The position numbers were made by a program, and so were the translations under genes. 30,894 bases of DNA, taken from assembly GCA_033297205.1 (NCBI GenBank), contig MU859344.1:1-30894 (forward strand). The letters are read 5' to 3'. Below, one piece after another: positions 19,596-30,894 of the stretch. The notes under the pieces were generated by a model. It was not told the origin of the DNA and did not search any database. It saw nothing but the letters and a program-made list of their open reading frames with translations. The first letter of the stretch is position 1. Every line of letters begins with the position of its first letter. Origin of the DNA: Pseudoneurospora amorphoporcata. Lineage: Eukaryota; Ascomycota; Sordariomycetes; Sordariales; Sordariaceae.

Positions 19596-22370
19596 CAAAC
19601 GATTCTGCTCTGAGTCGTTCTAGTAGCTGGACAGGGGGCTTCTGGGTTGCCGCCCGTTTCAGCACCAAATAACGAGAGATGGCGGGAAGCGGGTAATGAC
19701 CGGAATTGCGGGTGTAGTGGTTGATCGTGACGGAGTGTCCGAATACCGTGGTTCTTGAATGATCGGTGCTGATTCTCCGCGTCTGCTGTATCTATGTGCA
19801 AAGGCCTTGAGGAATGTGGTTAGCGAGTGGTCTGAGATGCCAAAATCTGGGATATGGGTTAAAGCCAGTGGGAAGAGATAACTATAAACTAATTTGGTAC
19901 CAAATATGTGCAAGGGAAACGAAAGAAGTACCTCTACGAATGATCAGAAGTAGGTGAGCCGGAGAACAGGTAGCGAGTAGGCGGGCCAATGAGGATGGCG
20001 AATAACTTGGGACTTGCGACAGCCGGGATAAGAGGACCAAAGCAATATAAGCGGCGTTGGACACACCCCTTTTTCTGGTTCTGGTTGGGCTGAAGAGCAG
20101 TCACAGCGGCAACTCCCTCAGAGATGCTGATGCAAGGTGTTGACGCAGCAACCAAGGAGTTGGGCTATAATCGATGGTGGATATGGCTACCTATACACCA
20201 AGATATGAGCTAGTGCTAAAGGAAAGGGAAGCATATCAGGGATCTGATGGATCTGCCTACCTTTAGGTATACTAGGGGAATGCGGGTAGTGTCTGGGGAA
20301 GCCGGCGCGTGCTGACTGCAGTTTAGGGAGCCTTTCTACCGTGCTCAGATGCACCAGCAAGGAGAAGCTTGGTGTGAAACCGGAGCCCCAAGATCTCGCG
20401 TAGGTCGCGCGATGAAGGCTACACGCCCCTGTTATGATAACCTATGTATATCGTTAAGGTATATTTATGTACTGGCAAAAATAGGGTCAGTGGCCAAGAC
20501 GCAAGGTCCCGCCGATGCTGTTTTCGGACGTTGCCCTACAGCTGGAGATGATCTCGCTTGAGAAATTAATATTGCTCGTTTCTAGCTATTAGTAGAGTCG
20601 AAGTAAGAACTGCTAGCCGCAAGTATGGTGTGCGAGCGTATAGTGCTTGCGCGTTGAGATACTGGAGTCGATGATGCCCGGTTGCAATTTGCAAGGTAGA
20701 AACGGTCGAACCCGGCTGGGTGGAGGACGGTCCCAGCTGGCTATGAGACGTCGGCCACTTGCATATGTCTAAGGAGCCGCGCCAAGTTGAGCGATAGAGG
20801 GATCCAGTCAGGTTCGTCGGCTAATGTGGTGTTGACTGTACGAGTGATATCGCAGTGGTGGTCAAGAAGAACTCGAAAAGCCGGGGCGTAACCCAGGTTC
20901 AGCCAGGTTCTAGCCGATACCATACGACGAGAGGTACAACTCGCTAATCCTGGGAAAAGCACGAGCGATAAGCCTCGAGAAGGTCTTGGTCATTCAGCTT
21001 GTCCGATATCAAGCCGCTCCGTGTTGACGGAGGGGAATGGAGGACCCTGCTTGACCAAAGCAACCAACGATGCGATAGTGATATAACAGCTTCTACGCCA
21101 CACAATAATGCTGGTTGCAGATATGATGGTAGGTCGAGGTAAGCGGCAGTCGGTATAGAGGTGAAATTGCTGATATGCCAGAATATTGAGGATCGACGAG
21201 CACTGGGAGGCGCTTTCAAAGGTCGGATACAGCCGTGATTGGAAGATTAGAGGTTGTGCTGTGTGTAGTCTTCACGCTCTGCGCTTTCCTTTCTTTTTCT
21301 GACTTTGCTTCGTGGTTTTTGCCCGACTGCAGCGGCTGTTGCGATTTTATCTGTAGAACTTTTGCAGCGAATAAGCTCTCGGTCCCAGATGCTGTTCAAG
21401 AAAAGGCGTCCCGGATTGAAGGCTTATGGTTGAGTGATGATCAAGTGGTTGCTGAGGCTGGTGCTCGTCACGGTAATTCAAGTTTCTGGGGTTGTCATAC
21501 GTCCGAGTGAATGTATGTGAAGTTTGGAAGGCAGGCCAGTGTTGGGAGAGAAAAAAATGAGGGGACCTGTCTCAAGATGAAATGAAACGGCCGCACGTTG
21601 ACCAGGTGAAGTAATGCAACCTAATGCATCGAGATTGAATGGAGAACGAGGGAATGTTGGGATGAAAAGAACAAGGCAACGTCCGCCTAAACCTCAAAGT
21701 AGAATATGATGCAAGAAGAAGTGGCGAGACTGGGCAAAGAGACGACTCACAAGGGCAAAGGGACAGAAAGGTCACGTCAATTAAAGACCGTGAAATATAT
21801 TAAAGGCTCTTGTCCTTTTCCCAAATCTCTTTATCCCCTCGGACCCCTCCAATCCTTGCACAGTCACTCTGCCATGGGCAAGAAAAAGTGCACTGCAATG
21901 GGAGTTTGAATGCTGTTGGGGCCGGAGCATGCCAGACAATGAAGCACCCGGACATGGAAGGAACCCGAAAATGGCTCTAGGCAATCACAAGCCAAGGGCA
22001 GAGAACGAGGAAGTAGCCCGCAGCTTGTATCCTCCACGGTTCCAACGGCATGTTCCAGCGAAAAAATTCGAGTGCTCGGTCAACTCGACATGCCTGTGGC
22101 TTTGACGTTAGTTACTGCTAGCTTTCCGTGTCATGAAGCATGAGGAAATTGAAGGATATCGTCAGTCTAAACCTACGGGTCTTCCCACCGCAAGTCCTCA
22201 CAGGACAGCGGATGGGATGCTCTCTCGGAAGCGGACTAAACCACAACAGTTACCTTGGAACGAGGGAGGCTACCATCGTCTTTGCCCACTTCCCTTTGAC
22301 CAGTGCTAAAGGCTGAAACACCACACTCAAACCCCCCGATCAGCCATCGGGGTTTTCGGAAGGAAAACTC
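19596..22370. promoter_or_regulatory. Upstream region of the Zn2Cys6 gene, no gene seen
   Basis: About 2.8 kb of moderate composition with no long frame that looks coding. Small palindromes occur (for example around 20430, GTTAT-G-ATAAC). It probably contains the 5' leader and promoter of the transcription factor. There is no obvious TATA or transposon signature. Confidence 0.4.
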
Positions 22371-22792
22371 TTATGTTCGGAATCCCAGTATGCCAGTAAC
22401 AGTAAGAAATTTTATATGGCAGTAAGAACAGTAAGCAACACCATACTGCCGTTGCTTTGCATTCGGCTGTTTTCCAGTAAAAATCTGCAAGTCGCTGCAC
22501 TTCCCCCAACTCCCCCAATGGCCTGCATCTGACCAATTAGAAGGCCAGAAATCGTTAGAGATCTTACTACTTTGTTCGTTTTCATACTGCGCCAGACCCC
22601 ATGTTTATACCAGTATGAGAGCACTGTAAGACTGAATTTCCAGCGCGCATGCCCTGTATTTACAGCGCCCCGTCTGACTTGGTGATTTTTTGGGGTGCAC
22701 TACTGTTGCGTTACTGTACAGCGATTTTGCTGCAGGCCATCAACAGTATATGCAACCTCTTAGATACTGGTATACTGGGATTCCGAACATAA
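22371..22792. mobile_element. MITE-like element with 28-bp terminal inverted repeats
   Basis: The left end 22371-22398 begins TTATGTTCGGAATCCCAGTA and the right end 22765-22792 is its reverse complement, with a single mismatch over 28 bases. The 422-bp body has no coding frame but carries many short CAGTA/TACTG-type subrepeats close to both ends. If the outer TA of each end is target duplication, the element proper would begin TGTTCGG, as in Tc1/mariner or pogo/Fot1-derived elements that duplicate TA; the flanking bases beyond that are not repeated. It is non-autonomous and would need a transposase from elsewhere. Confidence 0.75.
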
Positions 22793-25700
22793 CATTATTT
22801 CCTTCCATTGCTTCCACCACTAACTTGATTAACCGACCTGGACTTCCTAGACTCCGGTTATTGTTTCGAGGGGTGCAGCACCTACGCTGCATTCAACGTC
22901 GATGCCACGTTGGTGGACTTATCAATGTTTGGCAACAAGTTTGTATATGCGCGAGGTACCTTTTCCATGGTCGACAGCCATCCCTTAATATCGCTCCTGT
23001 ACCCCTGCACTCGCATGTGAGTACCTGTGCGCAGCTGCCCCGACTGCAAGGTACTTGAACACTAAAGCTGGGTACTTGGTGTCTCAGGCACAGTAGAAGA
23101 CGCTTGGTCGGATATACTTGGCTCGACCCCTTTCCTGCGTATATCGCTGGAATGATTTTGAGCCAAGCGTGGCCTTATGCCCCTCCCTCCACTCATCGAA
23201 GCTTCTTTGTTGCCACTAGGCCCGGCCCAAAGAAGACACTGAGATGACATGCATACCTAGGATGCTTTAGTGAAGCCTTGTACCCTTGTTCAGGATCATG
23301 TGCGAAAGAGTGGCATCCGGCGGGAAGGGTAGGGTCCCCGTGAACAGGATCGGATCTTGGAATCTTCAGATTTCGACATGGAAGCTGATCATATGGGAAA
23401 GCCTGTGATGCTGTGTCAATGTTGTTAGCCCTCTCACAGGGAGACCCATATAAGGTTCAGTACAGAAAAAGGAGCCTGCGAATAGTGGCCACGGGCTTTT
23501 CGTAGGTAGTGGATGTCTGCACGAGGCCTGCGTGTCGGAGCCTGACCTCGGTCCTTTGTTCAATAGCCAGGTCAGAGTAGCCATGAGGACATTGTCCTTG
23601 AAGGTTCTCGTGGACGTTTTGTCACCCCTGCCAGGCTCAAAAAGCCCGCTTATCCCTGGCACGTCTGTGCAAATAAATGTCAAGGATCACATACCTGCGA
23701 GTGTCATAATAAGCTGAGGACTGTCTGAGCTGGGATCATTCCCGTTTGGAGTCAAGCGTCTCGTAAGCCACACCACTTGCAAAGATGCCAAGAATGCGTG
23801 ACTCCCCTGTCCGCCATCCTTGGCCCCGTTGTTGCAGTTGGAGCTGTCCTTCGTTTTGGGAAAAGGTTGTTCAACTCTTCCACTAGTCAGCCAAAGCGTC
23901 AAGCTTGTGGCTTCTGTAAATCGTCGACTTGCACCCGTCTCGTATTGTGCTGAGGTTATTTTGCGCCGGGACGAATATCAGTGTGGTCATTCCTGTCTGC
24001 TGTGTGGAAGGGATACGATCCATCGGGGGAGATGTCATGCTGGCCCGGAGGACCTATCAGGACCCGTTGACCTTTTAGCAACGTGGCAGAGGAATGTGAG
24101 TCCTGATGTGTTGCCTACTAACGACGCTCTGACAGCGGACTTCTAAAATGTGAGCAACAGACGGGAAACTTACCATGGTACCTAATGCGCTTCTGCAGTT
24201 AGTACCTTCATGCATCTCTCTTTTAGCCCGAGCCAGACTGTTAACGAGTGTCATAAAGGTCGTTACCGTAATTTGCATCAGCGAGGTGAAATGTTCTCGG
24301 AGACATTTTGTGTCTGTCGTAGCAACAGTATGGGGCCTGATATTCGGAAGAGACGATGATGTTAGCCAATCCCGCGGCTTTCCAGGATTACTCTCGGTCT
24401 CTCTTCTTTCATGAACCTGTTGCTCCAGCTGCAGTGCGACATAGGATTGTAGTTGCTATGTTGGCCATTTGGCACTTGCGTAGTGATATGGCAGATGCTG
24501 CTATCGCTAACACTCAAGCTGATAAAATGCCGGCTAGCATACAGCGCTGTTGGGTCGCATTAGGAGCCATGGAAGCCGCCCTGCGATCATGTAAAGCTGG
24601 AAGGACCGCATCCCGAGAGAGTCGTTTTGATGGAGGCCTTGAGGACAGTCTTGCGAGGTTGAGGTTTTCCGGACCAGGCCTAGAAGCTGCTGCTGCTCAG
24701 CAACCGAGTGTGGCCTATATCGTCAGAGGCTTGGGCTAACAGACCGGTGAGCGACATCACGCTATCTTTCGAGCAGAGTCCATGACTTGGGCAGTAATGC
24801 TTAACTCAACGGTCAGCATACCCGATAACAATCCTGGTCTGTCGGTCTGTGTAACAAGCTTTTGCATCCTGGAAAACCAGTCAACCAACGGTCTCAACAA
24901 AGGGATATGTCGATGCTCGATAAGCGTACCAGACAGTGTCAGGACGGGGGAGATGGAAGCCCAACTCAATGCTGACCGTCTAGGGACGTCTCTGTTTCGA
25001 CATGAGTGAGTATGGGTCAGCCCAGATCTCTGATACAAGCGCGCTTGCGATCGCCGCCAAGGGTCCGGTTGTTTGACAGCCAATTATCCAAGTCTCGTCG
25101 AGAACAATGGCTGCTTGGATATGCTTGGTTAAATGACGTGCGAAAAAGGGCCGGTCTGGGTGTCGTCCAGTGCAGCACAACCGGACAACCGCCCATGTTC
25201 TATTGCCAGGATTTGTGATAGGTAGTGGTGACGATTCAGGACAATACTGCCGAGCATGTGCGGTTGAAGCGATCGATGACTTCACTGTTCATACAGGCGA
25301 TTGAAGGATGGACGGAAGAGAGAACTTTTCGCAAACTCGAAGTGAAGTCGGAAATTGCCTAGTCACGCTATTCCTGCTAGTTCAATACCTACCGCCGGCA
25401 AAGCACGTACCCAGCTGCAGGGAAAGAAACGAAAGGTCACGGTCAGTAGCGGGAAGTAAGAGATACCTGCACACTCACATAAGGTACAGAAGTACCTTCC
25501 ATGGTGGGAGATGGCTTATTACAGCTCTTCTTTGCACCCGCCCTGTACGATATCCACTCCGGTCCGAATCGGAAGTGGAATAGACGACCACTCTTTCCCT
25601 TCCTAGTTTCTATCAACACTTTCCCCTCATCTCTCTTTTGAGAATTTCCGCCAGCAATAGCTAAAGGGGTAATTTAGGTGCTCCTTCCTCAAGAGGTCAA

Positions 25701-27051
25701 GACTGCCACGCCACCCCGACAAGCAACAACCAAGAGCGCGAATAAATTGGATTCCAATATAACGCAATGTCGAAGGTAAAGTATTGACTCGATGTGGGAT
25801 GACACACTCCCAAGGAGGACACTCAAGTCTCAACCCCCGACATGATTTCTACTGGCTAAATCAACAATCACTTCAGTATCTTCCGCTGAAACGATCATCT
25901 CTGTAATGCTAGTATCAACTATATCGAAAGGATATTGACGCCCACCAAGGCTTTCGAGTCACTGGCGACGTCCTCCACTCCGACGACAAGTGGTTCCCAA
26001 CCTCAATTTACATGGAGCGGGACATACGATTTTCATTCCATTGCCCGACCACTTGGCGATGCCCCGTGCCATACCTTTTGAACCTTACACAGCTCTATCT
26101 ACTAGCATTTGGTCTTTAACTAATATTAAGAGGTACGTTGATCAGTAACCTCGTCCTGTCAAGGGCACAGTCAACACGCCCGCCATCTTGATTAGGTATA
26201 CCCTCGTATGCTGGGCGAACTCGATATGGCCGGCAAGGCAGTGAGACAGCCAGAAACACCCAAGAAGCGTGATTCTACGAGACACATATAGACACATCCA
26301 CGTCCACATCAGCACAACAGCAGGCGACAGGCAACCCGCCGAACCCTCCCGCAAAACGCGACCTTACAACGGCTACCGTGACGCTACACGGCCCTGTTCC
26401 GCTCAGCCCTAGCTGTACCGACGAGGGCGGCACGCTTAGGTTTGTCCACTTGCCGCTGCGGCTGGCTAACCAGCTCCGGTATTTCAAAGCATTGGACGCT
26501 CTACCGCGCTTGTGGCCGTTGGAAAATGTAACAAGCCTCGCTAATTGTGACAAAACCTCCAGGACTTGATGTTGGTGATATTTCTTCACCAGAGCGCCAT
26601 CAACCACCTCCGACTGTGCTCGCGCCTCGAAACCCAAAATCCGCACAGAAACTTGACCATCTATCCACTTACTTTGGTCCTTCAGCATTACAGCGGGTCT
26701 CCTGCACGACCATACAAGCGCTTTAATATCGTCAGATCTTCGGTTCATCTTCCTCAAGCGTGTGGCAGACGAGCCTTGGCAATGACAAGGGTTCGCTCAC
26801 GACTTATCGAGTATGTTTTCCTCTCGGTTTCTTCCTCGCACATTATCCAGCAACCGGCAATCAAGCTCTGCATTTCCGATCAAGCGATCTTTCTACAGTC
26901 CAGATCCCAGCAATACACTTTTCATTATACACCTCGTAACCATTCAGCTACATATGTCTAGCCACGGTCGTGTCTGGGTTGTCCTGGTTTAAAGTACCCT
27001 ACATCTCTCTTCTCTCTCTCACTATAGCAAGATTCACGGTAAAAAGTTCGG
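22793..27051. other. Gene-free stretch
   Basis: About 4.3 kb examined on both strands. The longest ATG-started frames (24356-24739 plus; 26275-26748 minus) have no domain, no intron support and no codon bias like the genes to the left. A small palindrome AAGGTAC-AGAA-GTACCTT lies near 25483-25500. Nothing else identifiable was seen. Confidence 0.45.
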
Positions 27052-27168
27052 TTAGGGTGTTAGTGCTTTCGCGGGCAGAATACGTACAAAACCCCGCATA
27101 TACTATCGAATTGATAGTATACGGCCCGAAAGTGTAATTCCCGCCCGCAAAATAATTGTTAAACCTAA
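27052..27168. repeat. 117-bp imperfect palindrome (possible decayed MITE)
   Basis: The stretch starts TTAGG and ends CCTAA, and its centre coincides with a perfect 9-bp palindrome (TATACTATC / GATAGTATA, 5-nt loop, 27099-27121). A second paired block is GCGGGC at 27071-27076 with GCCCGC at 27143-27148. Near that block the mismatches are purine-purine or pyrimidine-pyrimidine differences, as expected if cytosine-to-thymine mutation hit an originally better hairpin. The tail arms pair loosely. There is no coding capacity and no evident target duplication. Confidence 0.5.
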
Positions 27169-29950
27169 ATGAGTTTCGCAGTTTTGATGTTAATACATAT
27201 GCCTGTTCCCCTTTTCGCGTCTTTTTCACGTTCTAATTCTCTACCCAAACGTCGCATTTCTATTTATATTTCCATTTGCACTTCTACTTCTTTATACCTC
27301 TACTTTAGGATACGGGTTTCAAACCCAGGATCCAGCCTATTATTGCCTTGGGAAAAGTGAGGCCAGCTTGCCTGGCCGCCCCGAACACTTGTTGTCACTG
27401 GAGCGACGATACTAATACTTTTTCCCTTTAGCCAAAATGTCTTGATACGTGCTTACGGCCATACAACTCCATAGCGACTAGATGAACGGCCTCTGCGAAC
27501 CCGGTGGAGAGTCCTCTCACAAGGCGGGAAATGAATTGTTGCAGTTCCCTATCTCATTTTGATCTAACTTGCCCTGACGAGGGTCGCCGTTCTGGCACCA
27601 TTTGCCAAAGCTTGTTTTCTTGCGTCACGAGGAGCATACTTGGCGCATTTCGAAAACATTACCAACGTACAAACTTCCTTCCGAGCTAATCCAGGCTAGT
27701 ATGTTGCTGATACCGATGGCGCGACAACCCCCGGAGCTTGTTTGATACTATTCAAAGCTTTGCGAAACGAAGGGCGAGAGTGCTGGAGCTTCTTCACCAT
27801 CGACTTCCATTCCACAGCCCTACATTCTGAAACTGTTGTTCTGGAATCTTTCCCTTCTTGTCGACAGTTCGTCCTACGATTGCAACAGAGCTAACGGGAC
27901 TTGTGGCGAAAGCAGCGAACTAACAAACCGCTTCCGCTTGCTTCCAACTTGTTACATCGCATGTTGCCATCGCGTCTCCTGGGCCATTAGATGAAACGCT
28001 ATTTGCTATGGAAGGCGTCCCTAAATTACAACGTAGTCACGTAGAAGGAAACAACAAAAGAAGGAGCACCAGGATGGCAGTCCAACACAGTATCTTACGA
28101 GCCGACTACCATCCACATCACTGCACCGTATCTATATGCGATAATCTGGCTGTTATGGGATACGTTGTAGAGCCGGTATAAGTTGTGCTTCTAGAAATGC
28201 ATGAAGACGACCGAGTGGGTGACGATCATGAGAAGGAGATCCAATCAATCTATAGAGCTAACATACACGAGATAGTGGCCACATCTCAACGCCTCATCAT
28301 TCAACGACTACAGATATCGTAATCAGACAAGCCAAGCTCCTGCCTCTCTCGGTCCCGAATACTTTTTTTTTGGCTGTTCTGCAGTCTTTCACCAACAACA
28401 GATGCTCAATTCCGAGGCAAACACATTCCTGAGAACCCTTGAAGGACTTGCGAAATTGCGAATGGGATCATAGACTCTCTCCTGCACACCAGTTCATGCG
28501 GACCACAATTCAACAGGATCAGTCTTTGCAACTGGCTCATGAAAGGGCACTGTTTCCGCCATACCCCCTTGTTGCTGAACATATCGCTCTGACAACACCA
28601 ACACTCATTAACCTCACATGTGTCTACTTCTTCTCTGTTCTCGCCCCTAATCCATGGAAATCATCCTCTTCGTTGTTTTTGGTGTTAACAAAAGCAAGGG
28701 AGACTCCTGTGAAGCTGCCTGGATGCAACAAACGACTCCTTGATGTCATGCATGACGCCAGACCAGACGAGACGTGTCGACAAAGCTTCCCTTGTTCACT
28801 GGAAAACAACCTTTTCCTAGCTGGGCATGCAGATGTCAGGTACCCTGTCCTGTCGAGGGACCACCGTTGTCCTTGTCGTCAGCCCCTTGCTTGGATGATG
28901 GGATGTTGGTGAGAGAACGACTTGTCACATTTCATATTTTGCCCTTCATTTTCTCTTCTTCTTACTGGTTTACGGTCGGCAAATCCACCCAACAACCAAA
29001 CATCTCCCAAACTCTATCGGAAAAGACATCAAAAAGATCTCCGAACTCCGCAAAAAGAAATGAGCCGGTCAAGAACCGTTAAGGAAAGGTTGCCCTACCC
29101 CTACACAACCCTGCAATGTGATGCTGCGGGTAGCCGGTCCGCGGATTGGCATTTTCCGCCCCAACATAGAATCTAACCTTTGTTCATGTAAGGTACGATT
29201 CCATACCCCTGTTCCTCCCTTTCCTCTTTCCTTCTCACACTCGATTTGATTCAGCACTACATGTTAGCAGACGGAGGAAGAAGTCTGTTGGACCTCCTCG
29301 GCTGCGACGGATGCTATCGACATCGGCCAGTACACAAATCAGAGATTCCAGGCAAAGCTTGTTGCCTCCCTACCATTTCCTACCCTGCCTAGTCGACTTT
29401 GAAACCCACCGAAAAGCCAGCAAGACACTGTGCTGGGTGATTGCGATGTTTGCACGTATCCACTTATCCTAGGCAGAAGCATTACTATTACTGAAGTGGG
29501 TTGAAACAACTGAAAAGGGAAATGGCGAACATCGATTCTACATCAGATAAACGATCACAACGCCGAGTAAAACGCAATGATATCGTGGACAGTTGAGAAT
29601 GTCCGCTTGGATCCACAATGAGAGAAAACAAAACCAGAAATCAAGGAGAGAGGAAGTGGGAAACAAAAACTGACAAAAAGGTCCCATGTCACCAAAGGTG
29701 ATGTTAAAGTAGAAGGTATTTCTTGCTTGCCATGAAGTCCAGCATGATGCAAGGAAAGCAATAAAAAGAAAAGAAACACAAGCCAGTGAAGTGTAGGGGT
29801 TTAGGTAGAGTCCGCCCAACATACTTCAACCCTTAAGATTTCTGAAGACCGCTGATATTTAAAGCCGAGAAAAAAATCATCACAGTGGTTCTATGCACAA
29901 TGAAACGAAGTCCAATGGAAGAAAAAGTTGCAAAAATAAAATGTTGAGAT
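27169..29950. other. Gene-free stretch
   Basis: About 2.8 kb. Position 27200-27300 is C/T-rich with few purines. A GGGTTTCAAACCC palindrome near 27309-27321 resembles a Pol III B-box but has no matching A-box partner that I can place. The frame 28496-28912 (plus, 139 codons) shows no family. Nothing else was recognised. Confidence 0.4.
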
Positions 29951-30036
29951 GATCCGACCCAGGCTCGATCTGGGGACCTTTAGTGTGTTAGTGTTACGAA
30001 CTTAAGCAATAACGCGGACCAACCAGGTTGTCGGGA
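29951..30036 (-). tRNA. tRNA-like sequence or tRNA relic abutting an LTR
   Basis: Read on the minus strand from 30036, there is an A-box-like CCTGGTTGGT, and a T-arm-like CCCAG-ATCGAGC-CTGGG (5-bp stem, 7-nt loop) preceded by GGTC, followed by TCGGATC. The order and spacing fit a tRNA or tRNA-derived SINE. However the acceptor stem pairs only over about four bases, and the anticodon arm cannot be folded cleanly; it may contain an intron or mutations. The 5' boundary coincides with the LTR end at 30037. The isotype cannot be assigned, and it may not be functional. Confidence 0.35.
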
Positions 30037-30376
30037 TGTGACAGCCCCGCTTACGATAAGATAGTGTAACATAGGACTAGGAATAGGGACAGGGGAACGC
30101 CCGAAGGGCGCTCACAAAGAGGAAGTGCTCACGGTGAGCAGAACACCATCGTGAGCAGACACTTCAAGACTAAGGCCTCAGGGAAAGGCACGGAGTATAA
30201 AGGAACGACTGGAGAACTTAGATTGTCAGATAGTTCGACAGTAGTCAATTGATCATTATCACCAAGACCAGTATCACGATCATACTTGTTGTGAACCTTT
30301 TGGCTTCACCGAACAGCACTGATAGTCTTTACCTTCAGCTATCCCACTTAGGCAGATCAGACTGCCGTTCGTCACA
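30037..30376 (+). mobile_element. Complete LTR, probably solo
   Basis: The 340-bp unit begins TGTGACAG and ends CGTCACA, giving a 6-bp terminal inverted repeat (TGTGAC/GTCACA) typical of LTR retrotransposons. It carries a TATA-like TATAAA at about 30196-30201 and small hairpins around 30099-30115 and 30125-30160. Its 3' part from about 30278 matches positions 31-127 of the window. Flanks CGGGA and GCATG are not a target duplication, and no polypurine tract or primer-binding site borders it, so it may be a recombined solo LTR or part of a rearranged insertion. Confidence 0.7.
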
Positions 30377-30894
30377 GCATGTCATAGGCTAATCCTGTAA
30401 CATACGTATAGAGAAGATTATAAAGGCCTAGAAGGTATCTTAGAACCTCCTTTGTTACAGTATAGGCACAAGTCCGACCATGCCGCTATGCGGGCCTTCT
30501 AGAGCGGACCTTTCTAGAAAGATAATCGTTCACAAACCTAACCGCTTTACCGTTTACAGTTCAGACCGCTGCACCATTGAAAGTGTTATTACGAACGATA
30601 GAAGAACGCAGGTACAAGGGAGGTCTTAGTGCCAAGGAGGGGTCTAGCCTCTTTAAAGTAGTTTGTAGGTAAATAGGATGCGAATAAAAGGATTAGAAGA
30701 GAGTGACTGGCAAGTGGATCCCAGGGTTGCTTGTGTGACTAGGGTATTTAAGTCTAAGTTTAACCGCATATATCTAGTTCTCTCTCTTTTCCTCCTCACT
30801 GTCATGGGTCTGGCGCCCAGAGGTAATGCCTAGCTTCCATGCGCCAGGCCTGTGCCTGCCGGGGGTTCTCCAAACCACCCAGCTTGTCTCGGCT
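30377..30894. other. Intergenic with another possible LTR edge
   Basis: No gene is seen. Near 30749 a TATTTAAG precedes a pyrimidine-rich stretch, and the sequence ACTGTCA at about 30798-30804 is followed by TGGGTCTGGCGCCCAGAGG. A CA end followed by TGG and the core TGGCGCC would fit an LTR/primer-binding-site junction, but the left end of such an LTR cannot be seen. TGGCGCC is also a self-complementary core and may be chance. Confidence 0.25.

Noticed and set aside
24356..24739. 127-codon plus-strand frame with helical, Ala-rich composition
   Set aside because: No domain, no homology that I recognise, no intron structure; a frame of this length is expected by chance in 10 kb of about 50% GC.
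26275..26748. About 157-codon minus-strand frame
   Set aside because: Composition is plausible but no family or signal was seen; the neighbouring sequence gives no gene context.
28496..28912. 139-codon plus-strand frame with several cysteines near its end, considered as a small secreted protein
   Set aside because: No N-terminal signal peptide and no recognisable pattern.

Overview
The window looks like chromosomal DNA of a filamentous ascomycete, most likely a sordariomycete close to Neurospora or Sordaria. The reasons are short introns (48-131 bp) with GTATGT- or GTACGT-like donors and CTAAC-like branch sites, GC-rich third codon positions, low-complexity tails on conserved proteins, and AT-rich or repeat-derived stretches that look like repeat-induced point mutation (RIP). 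Species and gene identities come from motif recognition only; no search was run.

Layout. Positions 1-127 are the 3' end of an LTR copy, followed by an AT-rich degenerate stretch to about 1350. Seven protein-coding genes fill 1353-19595: MON1 (minus), DOP1 (plus, 3 exons), TGS1 (minus), a GRASP/Grh1 gene (plus, 3 exons), OST2/DAD1 (minus, 3 exons), a DUF202-like membrane protein (plus, 2 exons) and a Zn2Cys6 transcription factor (minus, 3 exons). They alternate as divergent and convergent neighbours: MON1/DOP1, TGS1/GRASP and OST2/DUF202 each share an upstream region, while DOP1/TGS1, GRASP/OST2 and DUF202/TF share 3' regions.

From about 19.6 kb to the right end (about 11 kb) I see no convincing gene. 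The stretch is not uniformly AT-rich, so it may be a long 5' regulatory or non-coding RNA region of the transcription factor. It contains a roughly 420-bp MITE with 28-bp terminal inverted repeats (22371-22792), a 117-bp imperfect palindrome (27052-27168), a tRNA-like sequence (29951-30036) and a roughly 340-bp solo-type LTR (30037-30376) of the same family as the one at the left edge.

Functionally, four of the seven genes belong to the endomembrane system. MON1 is a subunit of the Rab7/Ypt7 exchange factor, DOP1 acts in endosome/Golgi traffic, GRASP in ER-Golgi and unconventional secretion, and OST2 is an oligosaccharyltransferase subunit. TGS1 (snRNA/snoRNA cap trimethylation) and the zinc-cluster regulator are unrelated. 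The least expected observation is that the reading frame of DOP1 stays open for 86 further codons after its TAG, with protein-like composition. I did not find a clearly new multi-gene system.
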